NCBI GenBank assembly: GCA_947459215.1
Contig: CANHCQ010000003.1
Span: 152,434-216,433, forward strand
From: Phycisphaerales bacterium
Lineage (GTDB): Bacteria; Planctomycetota; Phycisphaerae; Phycisphaerales; UBA1924
Length of the DNA: 64,000 bases
Reading direction: 5' to 3'
Shown here one piece after another: positions 8,748 to 17,489 of this stretch (position 1 is its first letter; the number at the start of each line of letters is the position of its first letter). The translations under genes and the position numbers were made by a program. A model generated the notes under the pieces. It did not search any database. It saw only the letters and a list, made by a program, of their open reading frames with translations, and had not been told where the DNA came from.

Positions 8748-9866
8748 GTGCCGGACGCGACCGACCATGCCGACGTCATTCTGTTCGCCGCGGAACACCT
8801 CCGTCGCGGCGGACTGGTCGCATTCCCAACCGAGACCGTCTACGGCCTCGGAGCTGACGCCCTGAATCCCGGTGCTGTCGCTCGAGTCTTCGCCGCCAAG
8901 GGCCGTCCGAGCAACAACCCGCTGATCGTGCACGTCGATGGCCCCGCGATGGCCCAGCCGCTGGTCGAACGCTGGACCGCTGACGCCCGCAAGCTCGCCG
9001 AGGCCTTCTGGCCCGGGCCGCTGTCGATCGTGCTCCCCAAGCATGCGTGCGTCCCAGACAGCGTGACCGGCGGCGGGCCCAATGTCGCACTCCGCTGCCC
9101 CGATCACGAGCTTGCCCGCGCCCTTATCCGCGCGACCGGCCGCCCGCTGGTGGGCCCCAGCGCGAACAAGAGCGGCTTCGTCTCCCCCACCGCCGCGGAA
9201 CATGTGATGCGCGAGTTCGCGGGGGCGGTGCTCTTGCCGGCGGGAGGCGGAACCTTCGCGCCGCCTGCCACCGTGCCCCTCGACACTGTGCTCGTGCTCG
9301 ACGGCGGGGCCTGCGCACGCGGGATCGAAAGCACGGTTGTCAAGCCGCCGGCCGCGATCGGGGATCGCGTCGTCGTGCTGCGGCAGGGTTACGTGTCCGC
9401 CGATCAGATCGCGTCCGTGCTCGGACGCTCCGTGGATGTCGCCCCGCCCGCCGCGGCGGACTCCGCGTCGGCAATCGCACAGACGCACCTCGACAGCCCT
9501 GGCCTGCTCGACCGTCATTACGCGCCGCGCACGCCTGCGTTCCGCTTCACCGCCGCCCAGTGGCCCGAGGTGCTCGAGCTTTTGCTCGACCTGCTGGCGG
9601 CATTGCAGCCCGCCGACGGAGCCGAAGCCCGTGCCTGTGTGCTCACACTCGGATCACGATCCGTACCATCGCCGCACGCTCGCGTTGCGATGCCGACCGA
9701 TCCGCGCCAGTACGCCGCCCGCCTGTACGCGGCTCTGCGCGAGGCTGACGACGAAAAGCTCTCTGCGATCTTGATTGAGACACCACCCAGCAATGCCGAC
9801 CCGCTTTGGGCGGCGATCGCCGACCGGGTCCGCCGCGCGACCGTCACGCTGCCGAGCGCGGATTGA
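8748..9866 (+). CDS. L-threonylcarbamoyladenylate synthase (TsaC/Sua5 family)
   Basis: Makes threonylcarbamoyl-AMP from threonine, bicarbonate and ATP, the first step of the t6A modification at position 37 of ANN-decoding tRNAs. The N-terminal YrdC domain has the hallmark PTETVYGLGA and KGRPSNNPL. The C-terminal part, with RHYAPRTP, is the Sua5 extension, so this is the long Sua5-type form (372 residues here). The GTG at 8748 places PTET about 27 residues in, as in the family; a TTG at 8709 would add 13 unlikely residues. No clear Shine-Dalgarno precedes either. It stands alone between two minus-strand genes. Confidence 0.9.
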   Translation: MPDATDHADVILFAAEHLRRGGLVAFPTETVYGLGADALNPGAVARVFAAKGRPSNNPLIVHVDGPAMAQPLVERWTADARKLAEAFWPGPLSIVLPKHACVPDSVTGGGPNVALRCPDHELARALIRATGRPLVGPSANKSGFVSPTAAEHVMREFAGAVLLPAGGGTFAPPATVPLDTVLVLDGGACARGIESTVVKPPAAIGDRVVVLRQGYVSADQIASVLGRSVDVAPPAAADSASAIAQTHLDSPGLLDRHYAPRTPAFRFTAAQWPEVLELLLDLLAALQPADGAEARACVLTLGSRSVPSPHARVAMPTDPRQYAARLYAALREADDEKLSAILIETPPSNADPLWAAIADRVRRATVTLPSAD

Positions 9867-9875
9867 TCGATCGGC

Positions 9876-10748
9876 TCAGCGCGCCAGCACGCCGTCTTTC
9901 CATGTTTCGAGATTCTCGAGCTTGTCCTTGGACATGTGGATGGCATGACCATCCAGGAACAAACTGTTCGAGCCCAGCCCGTGCTGGTTGGGGTTCAGGC
10001 GATAATCATCCGGTCGGACGCCGGCCTGCACGTGATGCGGCAGCCAGATGTCGTAGACCTGCCCGAGCGAGATGTCGTCCTTGGCGAAGCTGCTCCACGA
10101 GAGCCGCATCAGGCCGCCGGGGTCCTTGGCGAACTCCGAGAGATACATCATCGTCGAAGGGCTGGGGATGCGGTCTTCCTGCATCGGCCCGCGGCGGAGC
10201 GGGATGTGCCCGGGGCCTTCGCCGCGTTCATCGACGGTGCCGTCGGCAAAGAACGCGAACCCGTTCACGGCGTAGTGCACGTTGTGGGCGTCCAGCGGAC
10301 GGCTGGGGCACCGGAAATACGGAGCACGCTCGAACATGTCGTTTGGGTCGACGTTCGGAGCGACCGTCGTGTCGAGCTGCGGGCGATACGCGACGCTCCA
10401 CGAGATCCGCTCTCGGTAGTTCCGCGGCGTGTCGCCGGCGCTGCCCTCACGGGCAATGAAGCCCCGATTCTCGCCAGCGTACAGCGTCATCGCGAGATGA
10501 ATCTGACGCTCGCGGGAGAGGCAGATCGACGACCGGCCGGCATCCCGGGCGTGACGCAAGGCCGGGAGCAGCAGCCCAATCAGCACCGCAATGATGGTGA
10601 TGGCAACCAGAAGCTCGATGAGCGTGAAGGCGCCGAAACGTTGCGCACGAGCAAACCGCCGCAGACGCCGCACCCCACCGTCCCCACCGCCCCCACGGTC
10701 CGCTCCGCCCACTCCGCTCCGCAGACCCTTCTGGATTCCGATTCGCAT
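9876..10748 (-). CDS. Prepilin-type N-terminal methylation domain protein with H-X9-DG motif
   Basis: A 290-residue pseudopilin-like protein. The type IV pilin signal [10 protein letters not shown] begins at residue 41 (mature +5 Glu present) after an unusually long leader of 40 residues rich in Gly and Arg. The residue before the cleavage point is Ala instead of the usual Gly. A hydrophobic helix ([16 protein letters not shown]) follows, then a soluble head ending near [12 protein letters not shown], the H-X9-DG signature of the DUF1559-type family that is greatly expanded in planctomycetes. The ATG at 10748 has GGAGG 5 bases upstream. Probably inserted in the inner membrane and processed by a prepilin peptidase; its role is unknown. 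Confidence 0.85.
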   Translation of the reverse strand: MRIGIQKGLRSGVGGADRGGGGDGGVRRLRRFARAQRFGAFTLIELLVAITIIAVLIGLLLPALRHARDAGRSSICLSRERQIHLAMTLYAGENRGFIAREGSAGDTPRNYRERISWSVAYRPQLDTTVAPNVDPNDMFERAPYFRCPSRPLDAHNVHYAVNGFAFFADGTVDERGEGPGHIPLRRGPMQEDRIPSPSTMMYLSEFAKDPGGLMRLSWSSFAKDDISLGQVYDIWLPHHVQAGVRPDDYRLNPNQHGLGSNSLFLDGHAIHMSKDKLENLETWKDGVLAR

Positions 10749-11064
10749 ACTGCCTCCTCGCCGCAGCGGCTTGAGAACCGACCTCTTGGTTTCGACAACG
10801 AGACAAAGGAGATTGGCCAGCGGAAAGCCGCGGTGGGCGTGGGCGATCGACCATGGGGAAGAAACAAAATCCCGATCGCGCCGTCCGCCGCGGGAATCGC
10901 TGAACCGTTCTGCCGTACTGCCGGGTTGTCTGTTCCGCGCCGCTCCAACGACGCGTGGTTCGAAGTTATCGAACATCGCTCCGCGACGCAAGGAGATTTT
11001 CCAAGAACGCGGAGAAGTTTTGCTGTCCTTCGTGGGCAAGATCACCGAGCCCACCTGCAGGCAC
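10749..11064. other. 316-base gap without a gene
   Basis: Lies upstream of the prepilin-like gene and downstream of the glycosyltransferase gene, both on the minus strand. It holds the GGAGG ribosome-binding site next to 10748 and presumably the promoter of the prepilin-like gene, but no convincing -35/-10 pair, hairpin or small ORF is seen. Confidence 0.5.
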
Positions 11065-12282
11065 TCACGCCGAAACCAGAGTGCGAGCGATCTCGCTTCG
11101 CATAGAGGCCATGAACACGTCCTCGGAGAATCGCTGCGCGTTCGCGCGGCACACCTCAGGCTGCACCCGTGTCTCCTCGCACCGAACGATCGCATCCGCA
11201 AGATCGGTGACATGTTGTTCGGCGAAATGCACGCCGGTCACGCCGTCCCTGACCGAGTCGAGAGCCCCGCCTCGCCCCAGCGCGACCACGGGAGTCCCGC
11301 AGGATTGGGCCTCAAGGGCGATGATTCCGAAGTCTTCGAGCTGCGGGAAAAGCAGCGCGTTCGCACGCTGATACAGCGCACGGAGCATCGAATCGCTGAC
11401 GCGTCCCAGCATTCGAATAAGAGGGGACCCGGCAGAAAGCTGAGCCAGCCGCTCACGCTGCGAACCATTTCCGGCCACCACCAGCGGACGCCCGGCCCGG
11501 GTCGCTGCCTCCATCGCAAGATCTGTCTTCTTGTACGGCTCGAGTGCGCCAGCGCACAGAAGATACTGTCCGCCGCGGTCCGATGCCCACCGATCCAGCT
11601 CGTCGAGCGTCCGCCGCTCTGGTTCGCTGAGTGCGGCATCGGTCGCATCGGAACGGGGCGTGAAATAGTCGGTCCGCACCGGCGGAAACACAACCTCGGC
11701 GTCGCGCCCGTAGAAGCGACGGATCATCTCCCGCGTGTGGGTCGAGTTTGCGAGATATCGCGTGACCCGTGCCGCCCCGCGGGCGTCGAGCCGCCGAAGC
11801 ACCGGCGAGCACACCCGCAATCCCACGCCCATCAAGCCACCGGAGTACTGCTCGCCCAGGTGCCAGAGATACCGCGGCGGCGAGTGGCAATAGCACAAGT
11901 GCGGGACGTTTCGCGGCGGGCGGATCGCGTGCACCGCCGCGGAGGACGTGGAGACCAGCAGGTCTACGCGTTCGTTCGCGTCGTCCGCTGTCAGCATCGA
12001 TGACAGGTGCCCCACGCCCAGGTGATAGAGCGGGAGGAGCCAGCGCCGCGCCCGCGTGGCCAACGGGGCACGATTGAGCAACGAGACCCGATGCGGGAAG
12101 GCGTCGATGGCCGGTGTCAGCGGACGCCCGTCATCGAAGATCGCGTAGAGCCTACCGGGCCTGTACTCATCCGAGACGAGGCGCGCAAGACAGTCGAGCA
12201 CGCCTTCGCCGCCCCGATAGCCGACGAGCCAGTCGTGCGCGAGCGCTATCCGCGCCGGCTGTGATTGCGGAGCCGAGGCCAT
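11065..12282 (-). CDS. Glycosyltransferase family 4 protein
   Basis: A 405-residue cytoplasmic or membrane-associated GT-B fold enzyme. The N-terminal half has [15 protein letters not shown], the acceptor-side glycine-rich loop of GT4 enzymes. The C-terminal half has [18 protein letters not shown] and the E-x7-E nucleotide-sugar motif (EDFGIIALE). These support a retaining transferase that adds hexose from an NDP-sugar to a glycan or lipid carrier, as in exopolysaccharide or O-antigen synthesis. The donor and acceptor cannot be told. It lies 24 bases upstream of a diguanylate cyclase gene on the same strand, which could link sugar polymer synthesis to cyclic-di-GMP, but the pair is not part of a larger polysaccharide cluster here. 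Confidence 0.87.
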   Translation of the reverse strand: MASAPQSQPARIALAHDWLVGYRGGEGVLDCLARLVSDEYRPGRLYAIFDDGRPLTPAIDAFPHRVSLLNRAPLATRARRWLLPLYHLGVGHLSSMLTADDANERVDLLVSTSSAAVHAIRPPRNVPHLCYCHSPPRYLWHLGEQYSGGLMGVGLRVCSPVLRRLDARGAARVTRYLANSTHTREMIRRFYGRDAEVVFPPVRTDYFTPRSDATDAALSEPERRTLDELDRWASDRGGQYLLCAGALEPYKKTDLAMEAATRAGRPLVVAGNGSQRERLAQLSAGSPLIRMLGRVSDSMLRALYQRANALLFPQLEDFGIIALEAQSCGTPVVALGRGGALDSVRDGVTGVHFAEQHVTDLADAIVRCEETRVQPEVCRANAQRFSEDVFMASMRSEIARTLVSA

Positions 12283-12306
12283 GGTGCCAGAGGCTAGCGT
12301 GGATCG

Positions 12307-13191
12307 TCACGCGGCGGCGTGATAGACGAAACGGTCCTTGCCGCTCTTCTTCGCGCGGTATTGGCACTCGTCGATCCGGGCCAGCAGTTCGTCGACGCTC
12401 GACGGCGGGGCATCAAACGTCGCGGCGCCGATGCTGAAGGTGACCTTCCGGCCGATACCCTCCATCGCCTTGGCCAGTTCGGCCTGCAGACGTGCCACCG
12501 CGAATCGCCCGCCGATGCGATCGGTCCCGGGCATGAGCAGCACAAACTCGTCACCGCCGACGCGGGCGGAAAGATCGGTCGGACGGGTGCCGTTGGTCAG
12601 TACGCCCGCAACCGCCTTGAGCACCTGATCGCCCGCGGCGTGACCGTCGGCGTCATTAATCTGCTTGAAATTGTCGCAGTCGATATAGGCGGCGGAAATC
12701 GGCGACGCATGCCGCTGTGCACTCGCGAGGAGTCGAGCCGCCTGCTCACGCAGCGCCCTGTGATTGGCGAGACCGGTCAGTCCGTCGGTACGTGCAAGGG
12801 CCGCCTGGCCCTTCAGCAACTGACGGACAAACGTTGAGACCTCGGCCATCAGCACGAACGCGCCGATGCGAGAGCACGCCGCCCAGATGAACACGCCCGG
12901 CCCGGTATCACGCGGAAAGATCTGGTAGTCCGCCGCAAACCAGCAGACGCCGGCGATCACGGCGTAGGTGTACGCCACCAATCGCCCGCCGAAGCACGCG
13001 ACCAGAAAGACCGGCGCGAGCGAGAGCACGCTGAGCGAAACATACGGACCGAGCTTGAGGTCGGCCGACACGATCGGGATCAGAGCCAAGAGCGACAACG
13101 CAAACACGTCGAGCTTGCTGCGGCGTTCGAGCCAGCGCACGGTTTCCTCCGGGCTGCTGACGCGAATGAGATGTCGCCAGGGTGACGCCAT
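12307..13191 (-). CDS. Membrane-bound diguanylate cyclase (GGDEF)
   Basis: A 294-residue protein that should make cyclic di-GMP from two GTP. The N-terminal part (about residues 25-110) is hydrophobic, with about four membrane segments and no recognisable sensor domain. The GGDEF domain follows from about residue 130 with DGLTGLANHRA, YIDCDNFKQIND and an intact GGDEF signature. An RxxD inhibitory site (RPTD) stands exactly five residues before GGDEF, so product inhibition is expected. The ATG at 13191 lacks a Shine-Dalgarno; the frame stays open further upstream without protein character. It sits in a same-strand run with the downstream glycosyltransferase, so the two may be co-transcribed. 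Confidence 0.9.
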   Translation of the reverse strand: MASPWRHLIRVSSPEETVRWLERRSKLDVFALSLLALIPIVSADLKLGPYVSLSVLSLAPVFLVACFGGRLVAYTYAVIAGVCWFAADYQIFPRDTGPGVFIWAACSRIGAFVLMAEVSTFVRQLLKGQAALARTDGLTGLANHRALREQAARLLASAQRHASPISAAYIDCDNFKQINDADGHAAGDQVLKAVAGVLTNGTRPTDLSARVGGDEFVLLMPGTDRIGGRFAVARLQAELAKAMEGIGRKVTFSIGAATFDAPPSSVDELLARIDECQYRAKKSGKDRFVYHAAA

Positions 13192-13274
13192 TGAAGGAGA
13201 TATCGGCCCCAGCGTGACCTCGCGACAGCCGAGCTTTCCCAAACCCCGTGGCCGTCGCCGGTTATCAGAGCCAA

Positions 13275-14351
13275 CTACGCAGAACTGCCCGCCGACCCGA
13301 GGTTGGCTTTGGCGGTCTTTGCGCGTTTGGAGGCTTGGGAAGCTTTCCTTTCCTTCGTCTTCTCGCCCAGCTTCTTGATCGCGGCGTTGAGCTTTGCTGC
13401 GGTGAATGCCGTGCCAGTCGCGTCGCGGTCCCATGTGTGAGCCGGGCCGTGGATCGACTCATAGTGATGCCACATCTCGAACCAGTAGGAGCGAAACGCC
13501 TGATCGCCGAAGGGCTCGAAATGGCGTTTCACCCGCAGCATGATCTGCTTCGACCCGCCCCGGAAACCCAGGATCGTGCGCCCGTGACGGACACTCTCTG
13601 TGTCCAAGGGCAGCCGCGAATAGCGTCCCAGCAGCTGCATGATGTTCGCCGCGGCGTAGGGTCCAACACCGGGAAGCGCGAGCAGGATCTCGTGCAGGTC
13701 GTCGTCGCTGGTCGCCGGGTCTTCGATCTTCGTAATCGCGGCGTCCCCACTCGCGAAGATCGCGCCCAATTCAACGATGCGTTTGTCGCGATAGCCCACG
13801 CGGCAGCGTTCGCGGAGCAGCAACGGCGACGCATCGGCGATGGTCTTGGGATCGGGGAACGTCTTCAGGCCGCCCGGAGACTGCTTGCCGAGCACCTCGA
13901 CGAGCCGCCGATTCATGTGCACCGTCCCCGGCCAGGTCACGTTGCAGCTCGTGACGGTCTTGAGAACGTCCTCAAAGAGCGTTGGGGAACGGAAGAGGCG
14001 GCCTCGACCGAGCTTCTTCCATCGCGGGTCGACACGATGAAAACTGCGGATGTGAGCGGCATCCTCGTCGAGTCGCAGCATGCGGGTGATCTGAATACGG
14101 GCGTCGGCGATTTCTTGCTTCGTCAGAGCGCGGTCAAACCGGCAGAGCAACTCGGTTCCGCCGCCGCTCATCGGTTCAGCTCCCGGTTGCGAGATGGCGA
14201 CTCCCGCCGGCTTCCCGCCGAGCAACAAGGCTCGCGTCAGCGTGTGTTCGTGGATGGTCCAGCGGTTCGGCGAAAGCAGGAAATAGCCGTAGCTGCACAC
14301 ATCGCGTGCGAGGCGGTAGTCGCGTGGCGGCATCAACCGAAGCGTGGTCAT
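13275..14351 (-). CDS. HhH-GPD superfamily DNA glycosylase (AlkA/OGG-like)
   Basis: A 358-residue base-excision repair enzyme. The helix-hairpin-helix is LLALPGVGPYAAANIM, followed by LPLDTES, where the Asp fits the conserved catalytic aspartate of the superfamily. The OGG1/Nth catalytic lysine position is not occupied by Lys in the hairpin, so it is probably monofunctional, like AlkA. An N-terminal domain of about 120 residues precedes the GPD core. The C-terminus is a Lys/Ala/Ser-rich tail (about 30 residues) that may bind DNA. The ATG at 14351 is preferred because the upstream extension is Ser/Arg-rich and atypical. The exact damaged-base specificity is not readable. Confidence 0.82.
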   Translation of the reverse strand: MTTLRLMPPRDYRLARDVCSYGYFLLSPNRWTIHEHTLTRALLLGGKPAGVAISQPGAEPMSGGGTELLCRFDRALTKQEIADARIQITRMLRLDEDAAHIRSFHRVDPRWKKLGRGRLFRSPTLFEDVLKTVTSCNVTWPGTVHMNRRLVEVLGKQSPGGLKTFPDPKTIADASPLLLRERCRVGYRDKRIVELGAIFASGDAAITKIEDPATSDDDLHEILLALPGVGPYAAANIMQLLGRYSRLPLDTESVRHGRTILGFRGGSKQIMLRVKRHFEPFGDQAFRSYWFEMWHHYESIHGPAHTWDRDATGTAFTAAKLNAAIKKLGEKTKERKASQASKRAKTAKANLGSAGSSA

Positions 14352-14421
14352 GCGCGAGGCGCCTTTTCCGCGGTGGGCGAGCAACAACGATCTGGTGACG
14401 CGGGCCGAGGCCGGGACGGGC

Positions 14422-15189
14422 TCAAGCCGTGAGCTTGCGCTGCAACGGGAACAAGTACGTCGCAAGATTGACACACAAACGATCAGAGACGACGCTGAAA
14501 CGCGCGTAGTGCTTGTCGAGCTGAGCCCGAATCTCGGACTCGCTCTGTCCGGTACGGGCCAGGAAATCGCCCTCGCGCGACAAGATCGCCTCGATCATCG
14601 TGCGATCGAACTCCGGATGGAACTGGAAGCCATAGGTGCGAATGCCGGCCCGATACACCTGGACCTTGCAGTCCTTGCTGGAACCAAGGACCGCCGCACC
14701 GGCGGGCGCCTGCTTCACCTCGTATCCGTGTGTCTGATACATCGGGCTGGCCCAAGGGATGCCAGCGAGAATCGTGTCCGTCTGACCCGCCTGGCTCAGA
14801 ACGAGATTGTGGAACCCAAGCTCGGGACGGTCCATGGGTCCGACCTGCCCACCGAGCGCGGCGGCGATCATCTGGCTGCCGAGGCACAGCCCGATCAACG
14901 GAAGCTGCATTTCGTGGGTCGCCTTCAGGAACTCCAGCTGCGGCTTCATCCACGCATGATCCTCGCCAACGTTCTGAGGTCCGCCAAGCGAGACGACGCC
15001 GTGAATGTTGTCGAAGTCCTTGGGAATCAGCGATGACTTGTCGAAGCCTTCGAGCGCGTGCTGATTCAACGGATGCTCGAGCGGCAGATCGAGCCGCCGG
15101 ATCGAGAGCTTGAAGCCGTGGTCGCGGAGCGTGACTCCAAGCCGACCGGGACCGACATCCGCCGCGTGTTGAAAGACGATGATCGCCAT
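14422..15189 (-). CDS. Class I glutamine amidotransferase-like protein
   Basis: A 255-residue protein with the class I GATase fold. The nucleophile elbow is GLCLGSQ (Cys is the nucleophile) and the His-Glu pair is in FQFHPEFD, so the whole triad is present. An oxyanion-loop-like SLGGPQNV precedes it. It is related to the GMP synthase-like stand-alone amidotransferases (YfeJ/GuaA-like). No synthetase partner is adjacent, so it may act as a gamma-glutamyl hydrolase on a small molecule. The ATG at 15189 matches the family N-terminus (MAIIVFQH); the frame is open to 15300 but the extra residues look like untranslated DNA. It is divergent from the hydrolase gene at 15309. Confidence 0.85.
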   Translation of the reverse strand: MAIIVFQHAADVGPGRLGVTLRDHGFKLSIRRLDLPLEHPLNQHALEGFDKSSLIPKDFDNIHGVVSLGGPQNVGEDHAWMKPQLEFLKATHEMQLPLIGLCLGSQMIAAALGGQVGPMDRPELGFHNLVLSQAGQTDTILAGIPWASPMYQTHGYEVKQAPAGAAVLGSSKDCKVQVYRAGIRTYGFQFHPEFDRTMIEAILSREGDFLARTGQSESEIRAQLDKHYARFSVVSDRLCVNLATYLFPLQRKLTA

Positions 15190-15308
15190 AGGGATGCGAG
15201 TGTATTCGTAGTCCACCGCAGGCGACGCGGCTGAGGCCATGTCGACCCCGCGTCGTCCGGCAGACGCCGCCGGAAACGGATGCCGCGGAATCCCATACAT
15301 TGTGGGAG

Positions 15309-16217
15309 ATGATCGGGCTTCCGAGACAACGCCGCCACGGGTTCTTCGCGAAGGTCGCGTTGTCGACGATCGCGATTTCGGCGCTCACGGGCTACACCGC
15401 CTACTGCGGCTTCATGTACACGGTGCAAGATCAGATCATTTTCGCCACGGATTTCGCTGACCGTCACCGGGGCACGGGCAAGCCACCCGAGGCAGAGCAA
15501 CTGTGGCTCGAAGCACCGTCCATCGATGCTCTCACCGTCACCGAGAAGACCGAGGCATGGTACTTCATCGGAAAGGGCCGCTCGGCATCGAACCCCGGGC
15601 CGCTCGTCGTGCTCTTCCATGGCAACGGCGACATCATCGACAACTACACCCGCCTCGCACAGCTGTACGCCTCACTGGGGTGCAACGTGCTTTTGCCCGA
15701 ATACCGCGGGTACGGCCGTGCAACCGGGAAGCCTTCACAGCAAGCGATCGTCAGCGACACGGTACGGTTCATCTCTGACGCGCTGAAGCGGCCCGAAGTT
15801 GATCCAACAAAACTGGTGCACCTCGGTCGATCGCTCGGCGGTGGCGTCGCGGTCGCCGTTGCCGCGAGTCTGCGCGACACTGCAAATGTTCAGCCCGCAG
15901 TGCTCGTGCTCGACTGCACGTTCACGAGCGTGGCCGCGATGTCGAGCAAGTATCTTGTGCCGTCGTTCCTGGTGAAGCACCCGTTCCGGACCGATCTCGA
16001 ACTGCCAAAGCTCGCGGGGGCGGTCATCATTACCCACGGCACCGCCGACCGGGTGATCCCGTACTCGCACGCTCTCGCGCTGCAGAAGATCCGCCCCGAC
16101 GCCACACTGGTGACGCTTGCATGCGATCACCTTGACTTCCCTGGCAAGTCCGGCGAATACGAGCGATCGCTCCGGGCGTTCCTTGCTGCCAATGGCATCA
16201 TCGACGCGGCGCCGTGA
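15309..16217 (+). CDS. Alpha/beta hydrolase, membrane-anchored
   Basis: A 302-residue alpha/beta-hydrolase. One hydrophobic N-terminal segment (about residues 12-32) suggests a membrane anchor or signal. The oxyanion region is VVLFHGNGD, the nucleophile elbow is GRSLGG (catalytic Ser) and the late motif HGTADRVIP carries the acid; the final His lies in CDHLDFPG. This matches the ABHD13/YqiA-like BEM46 family of serine hydrolases whose substrates are mostly unknown. The ATG at 15309 is directly preceded by GGAG with no spacer, while a TTG at 15300 is the alternative. It ends 52 bases before the convergent dehydrogenase gene. Confidence 0.83.
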   Translation: MIGLPRQRRHGFFAKVALSTIAISALTGYTAYCGFMYTVQDQIIFATDFADRHRGTGKPPEAEQLWLEAPSIDALTVTEKTEAWYFIGKGRSASNPGPLVVLFHGNGDIIDNYTRLAQLYASLGCNVLLPEYRGYGRATGKPSQQAIVSDTVRFISDALKRPEVDPTKLVHLGRSLGGGVAVAVAASLRDTANVQPAVLVLDCTFTSVAAMSSKYLVPSFLVKHPFRTDLELPKLAGAVIITHGTADRVIPYSHALALQKIRPDATLVTLACDHLDFPGKSGEYERSLRAFLAANGIIDAAP

Positions 16218-16268
16218 GCCAGCGGTCGTCTCGAGCGTGCTGCACCGGCCAGTGGATTCGAGCCAGCG

Positions 16269-17384
16269 TCAATAGCCCGCGGCGACATCAACACAATTCA
16301 GAAGTGGCTCACCCGCGCCGAAGCGACGGATGTTCTCTTTATAGAGCGCCCACCAGCGTTCTTCGGTCAATTCACCGTCCGCCGCAACGTGAGGCGTGAT
16401 GAGCACGTTCGGGGCCGTCCAAAGCGGGTGATCTGCGGGCAGCGGCTCGGGATCTGTGACATCCAACGCCGCGCCCGCGATGCGACCATCCTTCAAAGCG
16501 GCTATCAGCGCGTCGGTGTCGACGATCTTGCCGCGGGCGATATTGATCAGGTATGAGCCCTTCTTCATCCGCCCGATCATCGTGGCGTCGAAGAGCTTCT
16601 CGGTCTCCTTGGTCAAGGGGACGCAGATCGCGACGACGTCTGCCTCCACCAGCATTGCGGCGAGCTCGTCGGGCTTGCCGACCCGTTCGACGAATGGCTC
16701 CGGCGGGGTATCGCTGCGACGGGTCGCAATCACTCGCATACCGAAGCCGTGGGCTCGTTTTGCGATCTCGCTGCCGATGCCCCCGATGCCGACGACGAGC
16801 ATGGTGCGTCCCTGCAGCGCGACGGCCTGAGGTCCACCGTCGCGGTCGCCGCCACCCCACTGCTTCTTCAACTGAGCGTCGCGATACTCCGGCAGGCGGC
16901 GAGTGAGCGACAACAGCATGCCCATGGCGTGATCGGCGATCGCCGGGCCGTGCACGCCGCGGGAGTTTGTGACCACGATCGACGGTCGTTCCTTGAGGGC
17001 GGGCATACCGATGAATCGATCGACGCCGGCACTCGTAGCATGCGTCCATGAAAGCTTGGTGGCTTTGGCGAGCAGCTCGGGCGACAGGAACCTCGCCTCG
17101 ACGCCGTCGATCTCCGTGGCCTTCTGCATCGCATCGTCGCGGCCGGACGCACGCAAGACACGGACGTTTGGCGCAACCTGCCGCAGCTCGTCAACTTGCT
17201 GATCGGTGAGCGCCCCGGCGAGGTATGTCAGGGACGGGGACGCCTCGCCCGGCGGCACCGGGCGGGCGACCCGGGCGTTGCGGAGCGAGCCAGGCAATTC
17301 GTCCACAGCGTGGACGGCGTGTGGGCAGAAGGCCATGAAAACAAGCGCCGCCGCGATCCGAGCCGCGTTTCTGGCAAGCCGCAT
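16269..17384 (-). CDS. D-2-hydroxyacid dehydrogenase with signal peptide
   Basis: A 371-residue NAD(P)-dependent D-isomer-specific 2-hydroxyacid dehydrogenase. The Rossmann motif is VVGIGGIGSEIAKRA; the catalytic Arg is in NIARGKIVD, the Glu in DPEPLP and the His in ITPHVAA, so the active site is complete. Unusually, the N-terminus carries a classic signal peptide (Arg residues, then AALVFMAFCPHAVHA, cleavage near residue 27). The start at 17384 has AGGAGG 6 bases upstream, which supports translation from this point and therefore the signal. An exported enzyme of this class would need cofactor outside the cytoplasm. Export could also be through Tat, though no twin-Arg is seen. Function as an oxidoreductase is inferred from the family. 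Confidence 0.85.
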   Translation of the reverse strand: MRLARNAARIAAALVFMAFCPHAVHAVDELPGSLRNARVARPVPPGEASPSLTYLAGALTDQQVDELRQVAPNVRVLRASGRDDAMQKATEIDGVEARFLSPELLAKATKLSWTHATSAGVDRFIGMPALKERPSIVVTNSRGVHGPAIADHAMGMLLSLTRRLPEYRDAQLKKQWGGGDRDGGPQAVALQGRTMLVVGIGGIGSEIAKRAHGFGMRVIATRRSDTPPEPFVERVGKPDELAAMLVEADVVAICVPLTKETEKLFDATMIGRMKKGSYLINIARGKIVDTDALIAALKDGRIAGAALDVTDPEPLPADHPLWTAPNVLITPHVAADGELTEERWWALYKENIRRFGAGEPLLNCVDVAAGY

Positions 17385-17489
17385 GTGCAACCTCCTCGAT
17401 GGACGGTGCAGTCTACCGCCGATCGCCCCGGCGCGTACTGTTGCACCCTGTTCCGCAGCACCCGACGGCCCCTTTCATCAGGCAGCACC

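Noticed and set aside
8544..9518. Upstream extension of the secreted SH3-like protein frame to 9518
   Set aside because: It lies opposite the TsaC/Sua5 gene and has no protein character; a GGAG-supported ATG with a signal peptide at 8543 is the better start.
16953..17384. Signal peptide of the hydroxyacid dehydrogenase as a wrong start
   Set aside because: Considered, but the AGGAGG at ideal spacing and the absence of a good internal start support the longer form.
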